NCBI GenBank assembly: GCA_964398215.1
Contig: CAYNNP010000089.1
Span: 1 to 22,763, forward strand
DNA from: CAYNNP01 sp964398215
GTDB lineage: Bacteria > Planctomycetota > Planctomycetia > Pirellulales > Pirellulaceae
Length of the DNA stretch: 22,763 nucleotides
Direction of reading: 5' to 3'
Positions 14,469-22,763 of this stretch are shown piece by piece. How positions within the stretch are numbered: position 1 is the stretch's first letter; each line of letters begins with the position of its first letter. Under the pieces are notes generated by a model, which was not told the origin of the DNA, made no database searches, and was given only the letters and a program-made list of their open reading frames with translations. The position numbers were made by a program, and so were the translations under genes.

Positions 14469-15304
14469 ATCGAAGGAGTCTTACGTTTTGCGGTTTGGTA
14501 TTGTTATTGGCTGGCGGTGTCGTTTTTGCGCAGCGTTGGCAATGGGGTCGCGGCTTTGGTGGAATCACAACAGAAAGAGGTGGCGTCCCTGATTGGGAAG
14601 TGGATGAGGACTTTCCGGGCGACCTGTTTACGTTTGTAAGAATTCAATACGACTCCTACGGGTATCGCCAGGATGCTTGGCGTATTGATTATCGCGACAG
14701 TGATCTGAATTTCTCACTTCGGTTGTCACAGTTGACAACTCTGAATGTGAACCCCGAACCAATTGTGTTGCGACTGACCGACCCAAAGTTGATGGATTAT
14801 CCGTTCATCTACATGGTTGAACCTGGCGGTTTGAGTTTTAGCGATGCCGAAGTCGCTGCGCTTCGCAAATATTGCTTGAACGGTGGGTTCTTGATGGTGG
14901 ACGATTTCTGGGGCGACTATCAACTAGAAAATATGATGAAGGAACTGCGAAGAGTCTTTCCGGACCGCGATGCGTTTGAAGTACCGTTGTCTCACGAGAT
15001 TTTTCACAATGTTTATGACATGAAAGAAAAGCCGCAGTGTCCTGCTGTTCAGCGCGGCCCGCAATATTACGGTGATCGTTTGGTCACATGGGATTGGTCT
15101 CGTGATGGTACCGACACGACAACGCCGCATTACAAAGCCGTTGTTGATGATGAAGATCGCATTATGGTTTTCGTTTGTCACAATACGGACTTCGGGGATG
15201 GCTGGGAGCGAGAAGGAAACAACACGTGGTACTTTGAAGAGTTCTCTGTTAAACGCGCCTATCCCATGGGCATCAATATCGTGACGTACGCCATGACCCA
15301 TTAA
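14465..15304 (+). CDS. DUF4159-domain exported protein
   Basis: A 279-residue protein with a signal peptide ending near VFA|QRW (22/23). The remainder matches DUF4159, a glutamine-amidotransferase-like fold without a known reaction: YPFIYMVEPGGLSFSDAEVA (from about residue 113), LRKYCLNGGFLMVDDFWGDY, then a PLSHEIFHNVYDMK segment near 180-193 and a PQYYGD stretch. DUF4159 proteins are regularly found beside MoxR/DUF58/BatA genes, and the same fold is sometimes fused to BatA proteins. ATG 14465 overlaps the upstream TGA by 4 bases, and AAGGG at 14454-14458 is well placed as a ribosome site, so translation is coupled to the TPR-protease gene. MoxR follows after 82 bases. Confidence 0.88.
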   Translation: MNRRSLTFCGLVLLLAGGVVFAQRWQWGRGFGGITTERGGVPDWEVDEDFPGDLFTFVRIQYDSYGYRQDAWRIDYRDSDLNFSLRLSQLTTLNVNPEPIVLRLTDPKLMDYPFIYMVEPGGLSFSDAEVAALRKYCLNGGFLMVDDFWGDYQLENMMKELRRVFPDRDAFEVPLSHEIFHNVYDMKEKPQCPAVQRGPQYYGDRLVTWDWSRDGTDTTTPHYKAVVDDEDRIMVFVCHNTDFGDGWEREGNNTWYFEEFSVKRAYPMGINIVTYAMTH

Positions 15305-15386
15305 GTAACGCCAAGCCGAAACCAAGACGTTGCCGAAAAGCTAAGCACAATACACCCTCATTGAATCGAGAAAAGAAACACCGCTG

Positions 15387-16388
15387 ATGACTGACTCACT
15401 GACTGTTGAAGAAGAAGAACGTATCGTCCATCAAATTCGCGATGGTCGCGACAAGATCAAAGCCGAACTCTCGAAAGTGATTGTCGGCCAACACGAGGTG
15501 ATCGAACAACTGTTGATCAGCTTGATGGCTGGCGGCCACTGTTTGATCACTGGTGCACCTGGATTGGCAAAGACTTTGTTGGTTCAGTCCGTTTCGCAAA
15601 TCTTTCACTTGGATTTTCAACGGATCCAGTTCACGCCTGATTTGATGCCGGCGGACATCACCGGTACCGAGATATTGGAAGACGCTGGTGACGGTCGGCG
15701 AAGCATGAACTTTGTCAAAGGTCCCATATTCGCCAATGTGATCTTGGCGGATGAGATCAATCGTACGCCGCCCAAGACACAGGCGGCGCTGTTGGAAGCA
15801 ATGCAAGAACATCAGGTGACAGCTGCTGGAAAACGGTTTCCGCTGCCTGAACCCTTCTTTGTTTTGGCGACTCAGAATCCAATCGAAATGGAAGGCACGT
15901 ATCCACTGCCAGAAGCACAGTTGGATCGCTTCATGTTCAACGTCCTGATTGATTACTTGCCGCCCGAAGACGAATTGGCTGTCGTGATGCAAACGACGTC
16001 AAAGCAACCCGAGCCGATCCAGCCACTTTTTAACGGTCAAGACGTGCTTGGTTTTCATGAAGCCGTGCGCCGCGTACCGATCGCTGAAGAGGTTGCCAAG
16101 CAAGCGGTGGCTTTGGCGACAGCAACACGTCCCGGCCGTGAGGGGACTCCCGAATTCATTAACCAATGGGTCAGTTGGGGAGCAGGCTTGAGGGCAGCAC
16201 AAACGCTTGTTTTGGGTGCAAAGGCGCGGGCGTTGTTGAAAGGAAATGCACATGTGCAGCATGAGGACGTTCGTGCTTTGGCCCATCCGACGCTCCGCCA
16301 CCGCGTGCTGTTGAGCTACAAGGCGGAGGCTGAAGGGATCACGATCGAAGATGTGATTGATCGGTTGTTAACAGAAGTGTCGGCGTAG
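15387..16388 (+). CDS. MoxR-family AAA+ ATPase
   Basis: A 333-residue cytoplasmic AAA+ ATPase of the MoxR (AAA_3) family, thought to be chaperones that activate or assemble protein complexes together with VWA proteins. Walker A is GAPGLAKT (56-63), Walker B ILADEIN (119-125), sensor 1 ATQNP (161-165), and the presumed arginine finger lies in EAQLDRF (176-182). The lid domain is the C-terminal third, including NAHVQHEDVRALAHPTLRHR. The length is normal and all key residues are present. ATG 15387 is the start; GAGAAAAGA upstream is a weak ribosome site. It lies between DUF4159 and DUF58 genes on the same strand, the standard MoxR neighbourhood. Confidence 0.96.
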   Translation: MTDSLTVEEEERIVHQIRDGRDKIKAELSKVIVGQHEVIEQLLISLMAGGHCLITGAPGLAKTLLVQSVSQIFHLDFQRIQFTPDLMPADITGTEILEDAGDGRRSMNFVKGPIFANVILADEINRTPPKTQAALLEAMQEHQVTAAGKRFPLPEPFFVLATQNPIEMEGTYPLPEAQLDRFMFNVLIDYLPPEDELAVVMQTTSKQPEPIQPLFNGQDVLGFHEAVRRVPIAEEVAKQAVALATATRPGREGTPEFINQWVSWGAGLRAAQTLVLGAKARALLKGNAHVQHEDVRALAHPTLRHRVLLSYKAEAEGITIEDVIDRLLTEVSA

Positions 16389-16494
16389 TCGAAATTCCAG
16401 CTCGCTCAGGAGATGTGAAATCTGGGTTTGCCAATTCCAAGTTTTGAATGACGACCCACCGCACCCAGTACACTTTTAGAATCCAAGAAGATAC

Positions 16495-17484
16495 GTGTCA
16501 GATACCGCTCCAGATCCCGTAAGCACTCGCGAAGTTCATCCTTCCGCAAAAATTGATTCGCTGTCAATAATGCGAATCAAGAATCTGCAGCTGCGCGCGA
16601 AAACGGTGGTGGAAGGATTCTATAATGGTTTGCACCGCAGTCCTGTTCATGGATCGTCGGTCGAATTCAGCGAGTATCGACCGTATACCTATGGCGATGA
16701 CTTACGCAGTTTGGATTGGAAACTGTTTGCCAGAAGCGATCGTTACTTTATCAAGAAGTTCGAGGACGAAACGAATCGCCGCTGCTACCTAGTGGTTGAT
16801 CACAGCAAATCGATGGGCTTTGGATCGCTTGAGTATTCCAAGATCGAGTATGCTCGTACGCTGGCGGCAACGATTGCCCATTACCTTTCGTTACAACGTG
16901 ACAGTGTCGGGCTCTTTACGTTTGACGAGGAAGTTGGTGATTTCATCAGCGCTCGAAATCGACCTGGTCACATGCATCAATTGTTGGTGTGCCTTTCGCG
17001 GCCAATCGCTGGCAAGGGAACAGACATTGATGCACCACTTCGGCAAGTGGCCAATCTTGTACGGCGACGAGGGCTTGTGATTCTGATTTCAGATCTGTTG
17101 GCGCCGATTGACACGCTGCAAACGAACCTTGCGTACCTGCGTTCGCGCGGGCATGAAGTCATGATACTGCGGACACTGGATCCATCGGAACTGGAGTTAA
17201 AGCTAGACGCACCCAGCATGGTGCAAGATATGGAATCGGGGCGAGAAATCTACTTGGACCCCGATGCGGCTCGCGAGCAGTACAAGCAAAACTTTGAAGA
17301 GCACGAGCGCCAGTTGAGCGAAATCTGCGATTCAATCGGCGTGGATTTTTATCCGATGGTCACTGATCAACCGCTGGACGACGCCTTGTTTTACGTCGTC
17401 GACTCGCAGCAGCGACGCAATCGTTCGTCTGCTCGAAGCGGAATGCTCGCTGGCGCAGCACGCTCTGGTGGAGGTGGCAAATGA
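16495..17484 (+). CDS. DUF58 protein with VWA-like MIDAS
   Basis: A 329-residue protein, the usual partner of MoxR. The DUF58 signature GLHRSPVHGSSVEFSEYRPY followed by GDDLRSLDWK spans residues 45-76. A VWA-like fold follows with the metal-ion site D102-H-S-K-S106 and LVILISDLLAP further on. There is no signal peptide or membrane segment, so it should be cytoplasmic, in line with contact to MoxR and the cytoplasmic face of BatA. The C-terminus is a flexible Arg/Ser/Gly stretch. GTG 16495 is the start; AAGAAG at about 16486-16491 is close upstream. Its TGA overlaps the ATG of the BatA gene by 4 bases. MoxR ends 106 bases before it with no visible terminator between. Confidence 0.94.
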   Translation: MSDTAPDPVSTREVHPSAKIDSLSIMRIKNLQLRAKTVVEGFYNGLHRSPVHGSSVEFSEYRPYTYGDDLRSLDWKLFARSDRYFIKKFEDETNRRCYLVVDHSKSMGFGSLEYSKIEYARTLAATIAHYLSLQRDSVGLFTFDEEVGDFISARNRPGHMHQLLVCLSRPIAGKGTDIDAPLRQVANLVRRRGLVILISDLLAPIDTLQTNLAYLRSRGHEVMILRTLDPSELELKLDAPSMVQDMESGREIYLDPDAAREQYKQNFEEHERQLSEICDSIGVDFYPMVTDQPLDDALFYVVDSQQRRNRSSARSGMLAGAARSGGGGK

Positions 17485-19628
17485 GTGTCCTAGCTCCACT
17501 TTATTTTCTGGGCGCATTAGCGATTGGATTGCCGATCTTGTTTCACTTGATCCGGCGTCAACCGCGAGGCCAAGTGCAATTCAGTTCATTGATGTTTCTG
17601 CAGCAGACTCCTCCAAGGCTTACTCGGCGAAGTCGATTGGATAACTGGCTGTTGCTGTTGATTCGCGCGCTGGCACTGTTGCTGTTGATCCTCGCCTTCA
17701 TGAGACCGTTTTTGCGCAGCAGCGTGAATTCTGAATCTGATGTTGCTAGGCGTTTGGTGATCGCTATCGACACCAGCGCAAGTATGCAGCGTGATGGGCT
17801 TTGGCAACAAGCAATTGACCAAGCACATGAAGTCATTGATGACTTGGCGGCTGGTGATGAACTGGCGATCGTTGCGTTTGACCGGAAACCAAAAGTGATT
17901 TTGAGTTTCGAGCAATCCGATGACTTAGACAACGAACAGATCGTTGCGACAGCCAAAGCCGCGTTGGCCGAATTGCAACCATCCTGGTTTGCGACTGACA
18001 TTGGTCGCGCGACGGCTCTAGCAGCAGATCTGGCAGCAAGCCACGAATCCAGTGGATCTGCCGAAGGCGACGATTCACCTGAAAAGTATCTTGGATCCGC
18101 GAGCGTGATCTTGATTAGCGATATGCAGAGTGGTGCCAAAATCGAAAGTTTGCAAACCTATGCATGGCCCAAGGGGCTTTCGCTGGATGTTCGGCATCTC
18201 AAGGCACAACAGCGTACCAATGCATTTGCAAAAGTTTTGGTGCAGACGAATTCCAACAGCAGCGACGACGAGACCGGCGAAAGCGAATCTGCGCGTGACA
18301 AAGTTCGTGTTCGAGTGGAGAGTTCTTCGGATTCGCTAGAAACGAAATTTCGTGTTGGGTGGGCAAAAGCCGACGGTTCCGAATCGTTTGGGTTGCCAGT
18401 TCACGTGCCACCCGGAAGTTCACGCGTCATTCGGCTTCCAATTCCCGACGCGACAATCCAGTCGCTCGCTGTATCCGGGGATCAGGTTTCGTTTGACAAC
18501 ACCAACTACATTGTGTCGCCACAACCCGAAGCAAAACAGCTGTTGTATCTTGGAGAGCCAATTTCGACGGACACTCAGAAGCAACGCGAGCATCTATTCC
18601 ACTACCTCAAGAACATCCCGCTCAATAACGCTAGGCGTGTTGTCACGACGTCATTGTCCCAAACATTCAAGGCAAGCGATTCGTTGAATCCGGATTCGAC
18701 GCCGCTGGTGGTTGTTGGTGACAAACTGGACAGTGATGTTGCTGACAGCTTGAAGGAATACGTCGCCAGTGGTGGCCAAGTGCTGTTTGTTTTGGGGACA
18801 CCTCAGCAAAGCGAATTGGCAACTGCAATTCAACGTGTCACCGACAGCAAACTCTCGATCACAGAAGCTAAGGTGAAGGACTACGCGATGCTGTCGGGAA
18901 TCGATTTCAAGCATCCAGTGTTTGGCTCGATGTCGGACCCGCAGTTCAACGATTTTACAAAGATCCGTTTTTGGGCGCACCGCACACTCACCGAACTGGA
19001 AGATGACTTTCAGGTACTGGCGTCCTTTGATGATGGTGATCCAGCGCTGGTGGAAAAACACATTGGCAATGGAAAAGCCTGGATCTTGGCGACTGGATGG
19101 CAACCCTTGCAAAGTCAACTAGCGCTTTCTTCCAAGTTCATTCCGCTGATGTATGCATTTTTCGACGCAGCTAGCTTGAGTGCCAATGTTGCCTCCAACG
19201 ACTTTCAAATTGGCGAAGACATAACTCTGAAAGTTGCAGACGACTCCAAACTCATGCTGCCCGATGGCCAGCAGGTTGCCGTCGAATCGCAAGCCGAACT
19301 GACTTCGTTGATAGATCAGCCAGGTGTTTATAGTTTGCTTAGCAACAATAAAGTCCGAACGTTCGCAGTCAATTTAGGCCATGCAGAAAGTCGCACAGGC
19401 CAATTGGATGACGGCGCTTTGGAACGATTTGGGATTGGTCTTCAGAAGACGTTATCGGCGGCAGAATTGGCGGCCAGCAACCGACAATTGCGCGACGTCG
19501 AACTTGAGAAACGCCAACGGATTTGGCAGTGGCTATTGGTCGTAGCACTCGTATTGCTAGGACTGGAAACTTTATTAGGTGGACGTTTGAGCCGATCAAC
19601 GGCAGCGTCACCAGAGATTATTTCGTAA
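17481..19628 (+). CDS. BatA-type membrane protein with von Willebrand factor A domain
   Basis: A 715-residue membrane protein. The N-terminal BatA module has two hydrophobic helices, about 4-24 (LAPLYFLGALAIGLPILFHL) and 55-76, joined by RRQPRGQVQFSSLMFLQQTP. The VWA domain has an intact MIDAS, D97-T-S-A-S101, and LISDMQSG downstream. The centre (about 280-600) includes PLVVVGDKLDSDVADSLKEY and SGGQVLFVLG, resembling the glutamine-amidotransferase-like domain seen in such proteins. A final helix at about 682-701 (WQWLLVVALVLLGLETLL) anchors the C-terminus. The overlap with DUF58 (ATGA) shows translational coupling. Family knowledge places it in MoxR-associated envelope or stress complexes (Bacteroides aerotolerance genes are the classic case); its precise role here is inferred. 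Confidence 0.93.
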   Translation: MSVLAPLYFLGALAIGLPILFHLIRRQPRGQVQFSSLMFLQQTPPRLTRRSRLDNWLLLLIRALALLLLILAFMRPFLRSSVNSESDVARRLVIAIDTSASMQRDGLWQQAIDQAHEVIDDLAAGDELAIVAFDRKPKVILSFEQSDDLDNEQIVATAKAALAELQPSWFATDIGRATALAADLAASHESSGSAEGDDSPEKYLGSASVILISDMQSGAKIESLQTYAWPKGLSLDVRHLKAQQRTNAFAKVLVQTNSNSSDDETGESESARDKVRVRVESSSDSLETKFRVGWAKADGSESFGLPVHVPPGSSRVIRLPIPDATIQSLAVSGDQVSFDNTNYIVSPQPEAKQLLYLGEPISTDTQKQREHLFHYLKNIPLNNARRVVTTSLSQTFKASDSLNPDSTPLVVVGDKLDSDVADSLKEYVASGGQVLFVLGTPQQSELATAIQRVTDSKLSITEAKVKDYAMLSGIDFKHPVFGSMSDPQFNDFTKIRFWAHRTLTELEDDFQVLASFDDGDPALVEKHIGNGKAWILATGWQPLQSQLALSSKFIPLMYAFFDAASLSANVASNDFQIGEDITLKVADDSKLMLPDGQQVAVESQAELTSLIDQPGVYSLLSNNKVRTFAVNLGHAESRTGQLDDGALERFGIGLQKTLSAAELAASNRQLRDVELEKRQRIWQWLLVVALVLLGLETLLGGRLSRSTAASPEIIS

Positions 19629-19647
19629 CCGACTTGCGGAAATTGAA

Positions 19648-22600
19648 ATGGATACCAAGCAGTTCAAAGACATCAGCAATCAAGACACTCCAGAATCGAT
19701 TTTGCATCGACTGGAGCCGGTTGTGCAAAAGTTTCGGCAGACGCAGTTCCGATGGGTGCTGGTTGCGATTGTCGTTTTTGCGGCATTCATTGGTTATTCG
19801 ATGATCGGTGCGGCAAGCAATGGCGAAATCAACGGCATGGGCTGTGCCATCGGTTTAGGCCTCGCTGCGTTGATCGCTGGCGTCATTGCGTACTTTCGGA
19901 CCCGAGCAAGTTTCGTTGATCCTCTGTCTGTCGCAACGAAAGTCGAAGAAGCCTTTCCAAGTCTAGAGCAACGTTTGCTGACCGCTGTATCGCAAGACAA
20001 AGAAACGCCGCCAGCTAAGCTTGGTTTTTTGCAACGCGAGGTCATTCGTGAAACGCGTTTGCATTCGCGCAAAAACGACTGGACGAAAGCAGCACCCATT
20101 CAGCAGTGGTGGGCGTCCGGTATCGCTAGCCTTGTTGGATTGGTCGTGCTAGGTGTCGTGCTAGGAACCCTGGCTTTCACGCAGCCCGATTTGAACGCCA
20201 AACCGACGGCCGCTAGCCAGCAAAACGAAGAGGTCCTTTCCGATATAGAAATCACCGTGGTGCCCGGCAATGCCGAAGTCGAACGCGGGTCTAGCTTTGT
20301 CGTCACAGCACGATTCAATCGCGAAGTACCACCCGAAGCCACTTTGCTGCTTACGGATGCAAAGGGCCAGCAGAGACGTTTAAAGATGACGCAAAATCTG
20401 GATGACCCTGTACTCGGTGGGTTCCTTGCATCGGTCGATGGCCCGCTCACGTACCAGGTTCTTTCAGAAACGATTGATAGTGAGGAGTACGCCGTCAAAG
20501 TTTTCGAGCTGCCTAAAATGGTTCGTAGCGACGCGACTTTGGATTATCCAGAATACACAGAGTTGCCCCAGAAACACATCGAAGACACGGTTCGAGTGTC
20601 AGCCGTCCAAGGTACCGATGTGACATGGGAGTGTTTCTTGAACAAACAGATCGAGACCGCAAATTTAATCGCCAAAGATGGGTCTCGATTGCCGCTTGAA
20701 TTGGATCCTGTAGGTGATGAATCAACGGTCAGAATGTCAACCAAGATGAAGCTTACCAAGACACAGAAATTCACTTTGGAATTGATTGACTCGGCTGGTC
20801 GCAAGAATAGGTTTCCGCCGGAATTGACCGCTCGTGTTTTGCCCAACAAACCTCCAAGTCTGAAACTCGTCAATGCGCGCGATCGCAGCGTGTCACCATT
20901 GGAAGAGATGGGTGTCGGCGCCGAAGTCAATGATGACTTTGGTGTGAACAAAATGGGCATTACGTACACGTTTGCTGACTTGGATCCAGCGGAGGTGGTG
21001 CTCAAGGAATCGATCAAACGTGGTGTAAAGACGAAAGTCGAACACATGGTCGAGTTCGAGGAATTAGCTGCACAGCCGGATCAGCTTTACACCTACTATT
21101 TTTGGGCAGAAGACTTTGGCCCTGATGGAGAACCCAGGCGTGTCGAAAGCGACATGTTCTTTGCAGAGGTTCGGCCTTTCGAAGAGATTTATCGCCAAGG
21201 TGAAGCGCCGGCCGGTGGTCAGCAGCCGTCACAGCAGCAACAGCAACAACAAGGACAGCAAAGCCAAAATGGGGAGAAAGCCGAGGAACTGGCGAATCTT
21301 CAAAAAGAAATCATCAACGCAACATGGAAACTGATTCGCGAAAACCGTGACAATGAAGTCGACCAGGCCTTCGTCGATAATGTGACCGTGGTCAAACAGT
21401 CACAAGAAGACGCGATCGCTCAACTAGAGGAAATGGCACAGGAACTTGACGACGAAGAGAGCAAGGCGATTGTCGATGCAGTACGCGACTCAATGATAGA
21501 GGCTGCCAGTGAGCTGGGCGATGCGGCGGAGGACAAGCGTGCTAGGCCGTTGAATTCAGCTCTTATAAGTGAAAAAGCGAGCTACGGTGGATTGCTTAAA
21601 TTGCGAGCTCGTGAGTTTGAAATCGTTCGACAGCAACAACAGCAAAGCCAAAGTCAGTCTCGGAATGCTTCGGCGCAACAGCGGCAACAGCAGCTGGATC
21701 AATTGGAACTCAAACAAGATGAGAGCCGATATGAAGCTGAACAACAGGCAGAAGAACAGACCGAGCAAGAACAGGAAGAACGTGAAATTCGCCAAGTCCT
21801 GAACCGATTGCGTGAACTTGCCAAACGCCAAGAGGACTTGAATAAACAACTTGCCGAATTGCAGTCATCGCTAGAGCAAGCGGAGACAGAGCAAGAACGC
21901 GAAGAAATCAAACGACAACTGAAACGTTTGCGCGAACAGCAACAGGATCTGCTGCGAGAGACTGATGAACTGGGCGAACGAATGCAAGAACCTGAAAACC
22001 AGCAGGAGATGCAGGAGGCAAGCGAGCAACTGGAGCAGACACGCGAAAATGTCCGCAAAGCATCCGAGGCTCTTGAACAAGAGGACCCCTCGCAGGCACT
22101 GACAGCAGGACGCCGTGCCGAACGTGAGTTCGAGGAAATGAGAGACGAGTTTCGACAAAAGGCCGCTGGCCAATTCAACGAAGCTGTCAAAGAAATGCGT
22201 GCGTCCGCGCAAGAGCTTGATAAACGTGAAGAACAAATCGCAAAGGACATCGATGAACTTAACCAGCCAACCGAAAAGCAGCCTGGTTTGCGTGGCGAGA
22301 ACAAGCGAGAAGAGATTCAAGAAGCGCTGGGACAACAACGCGAGGACTTGGAAAAACTGCTGGATCAAATGAAGCAGGCAGTGGAAGAAGCCGAAGAAGC
22401 TGAACCGCTGTTGGCGCAAAAATTGTACGACACGTTTCGTGAGACGCGGCAGAAACAGATTGATTCCAAATTGGATAGCGCCAATGAGTTGATCGAACGT
22501 GGCTACGACCAAGAAGCACGCGAATTCGAAGAATCAGCTGGCAAAGGAATCGGCGAATTGCGTGAAGGCTTGGAGGATGCCGCTGAATCGGTACTCGGAG

Positions 22601-22763
22601 ATGAACAAGAGGCACTTCGTCGAGCTCTAGGAGAACTGGAGCAATTGTCGCGCGATTTGGACAACGAAATTGACCGCGAGGATCCAAACGCACGGTCAGA
22701 CCAAGGTCAACCGGGTCAACAGCCCGGAGAGCAACCGGGTCAACAACCAGGCGAGCAACCGGG
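19648..22763 (+). CDS. Giant membrane-anchored coiled-coil protein, DUF4175-like (3' end outside window)
   Basis: An open frame of 1038 codons running off the window without a stop. The N-terminus has three hydrophobic helices: about 35-55, 64-82 and 156-177. The segment EAFPSLEQRLLTAV (101-114) resembles the TIGR02302/DUF4175 low-complexity membrane family. Residues about 195-510 look like beta-sandwich extracytoplasmic domains (VVPGNAEVERGSSFVVTARF). A Gln run (Q529-Q535) separates these from a long Gln/Glu/Arg-rich coiled coil, about 543-1010, with two internal Gln-rich breaks. The visible end is a QPGQ/QPGE tandem repeat from residue 1021. It begins 19 bases after the BatA stop, so it is the next gene of the MoxR operon. 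The name is a family resemblance, and no activity is known. Confidence 0.85.
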   Translation, partial: MDTKQFKDISNQDTPESILHRLEPVVQKFRQTQFRWVLVAIVVFAAFIGYSMIGAASNGEINGMGCAIGLGLAALIAGVIAYFRTRASFVDPLSVATKVEEAFPSLEQRLLTAVSQDKETPPAKLGFLQREVIRETRLHSRKNDWTKAAPIQQWWASGIASLVGLVVLGVVLGTLAFTQPDLNAKPTAASQQNEEVLSDIEITVVPGNAEVERGSSFVVTARFNREVPPEATLLLTDAKGQQRRLKMTQNLDDPVLGGFLASVDGPLTYQVLSETIDSEEYAVKVFELPKMVRSDATLDYPEYTELPQKHIEDTVRVSAVQGTDVTWECFLNKQIETANLIAKDGSRLPLELDPVGDESTVRMSTKMKLTKTQKFTLELIDSAGRKNRFPPELTARVLPNKPPSLKLVNARDRSVSPLEEMGVGAEVNDDFGVNKMGITYTFADLDPAEVVLKESIKRGVKTKVEHMVEFEELAAQPDQLYTYYFWAEDFGPDGEPRRVESDMFFAEVRPFEEIYRQGEAPAGGQQPSQQQQQQQGQQSQNGEKAEELANLQKEIINATWKLIRENRDNEVDQAFVDNVTVVKQSQEDAIAQLEEMAQELDDEESKAIVDAVRDSMIEAASELGDAAEDKRARPLNSALISEKASYGGLLKLRAREFEIVRQQQQQSQSQSRNASAQQRQQQLDQLELKQDESRYEAEQQAEEQTEQEQEEREIRQVLNRLRELAKRQEDLNKQLAELQSSLEQAETEQEREEIKRQLKRLREQQQDLLRETDELGERMQEPENQQEMQEASEQLEQTRENVRKASEALEQEDPSQALTAGRRAEREFEEMRDEFRQKAAGQFNEAVKEMRASAQELDKREEQIAKDIDELNQPTEKQPGLRGENKREEIQEALGQQREDLEKLLDQMKQAVEEAEEAEPLLAQKLYDTFRETRQKQIDSKLDSANELIERGYDQEAREFEESAGKGIGELREGLEDAAESVLGDEQEALRRALGELEQLSRDLDNEIDREDPNARSDQGQPGQQPGEQPGQQPGEQP
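22708..22763 (+). repeat. 12-base coding tandem repeat (QPGQ/QPGE)
   Basis: From Q1021 of the coiled-coil protein the codons spell QPGQ-QPGE-QPGQ-QPGE-QPG up to the window end, a strict 4-residue period with alternating Q and E. Synonymous codons differ between copies (ccg/ccc/cca, ggt/gga/ggc), so the repeat is kept at protein level and is not a fresh DNA duplication. Its full length is not visible. Confidence 0.85.

Noticed and set aside
15396..15992. 198-codon open frame opposite the MoxR gene
   Set aside because: It is fully antisense to a clear AAA+ ATPase, and its His/Gln-rich composition reflects the MoxR codons.
21226..21262. CAG/CAA run as a DNA microsatellite or mobile-element scar
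   Set aside because: It is in frame inside the coiled-coil gene and encodes a Gln-rich linker with mixed codons.
21699..22512. Long minus-strand open frames rich in Ser/Cys/Leu/Phe opposite the coiled-coil gene
   Set aside because: These arise because Gln/Glu/Arg-rich coding sequence has few stops on the reverse strand; there is no independent start signal or domain.
1..22763. Insertion sequences, integrases or phage genes
   Set aside because: No transposase or integrase motifs and no terminal inverted repeats are visible; all large frames have other assignments.

Overview
The window looks like a chromosomal piece of a planctomycete, most likely of the Pirellula/Rhodopirellula type. This is inferred from gene content: a type I sulfatase, a DUF1571 protein, a DUF4159–MoxR–DUF58–BatA cluster and lineage-type secreted proteins of unknown function. 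It also fits the many GTG/TTG starts and weak Shine-Dalgarno signals. The genus cannot be fixed from the sequence alone. There is one assembly gap of exactly 100 N.

Layout. (1) 19-1996, minus strand: a long prepilin-peptidase-like membrane protease, followed by an overlapping nucleotidyltransferase with a GSFNP...HDGH motif. (2) 2070-3377, plus: a partner-switching signalling pair, a STAS-domain anti-anti-sigma-like protein and a protein fusing a response-regulator receiver to an RsbW-like ATPase. (3) 3509-5011: a class II DNA photolyase. (4) 5170-6487: ribosomal proteins L13 and S9, a strong hairpin, then translation initiation factor IF-1 starting at TTG. (5) 6804-11438: a secreted protein of unknown function with a structured leader and a clear intrinsic terminator, a DUF1571 protein, a secreted sulfatase and a small coiled-coil protein. 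(6) 11439-11819: an intergenic stretch holding the gap, which is flanked by two identical 55-base copies and is probably an assembly artefact. (7) 11820 to the window end: a co-directional six-gene block. It encodes a TPR protein with a gluzincin protease centre (HEFCH plus a downstream Glu), a DUF4159 protein, a MoxR AAA+ ATPase, a DUF58 protein with a VWA-like MIDAS, a BatA-type membrane VWA protein, and a very long membrane-anchored coiled-coil protein cut off by the window end.

How the genes work together. The last block is the most interesting. MoxR ATPases with DUF58/VWA partners are generally thought to act as chaperone or assembly machines for envelope or metal-containing complexes. 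Here that core is joined, by two 4-base stop/start overlaps and short spacers, to a secreted protease-like TPR protein and a DUF4175-like coiled-coil giant. Together these suggest a cell-envelope assembly or stress module whose substrate is unknown. The other regions are ordinary housekeeping or signalling genes with some unusual architecture.
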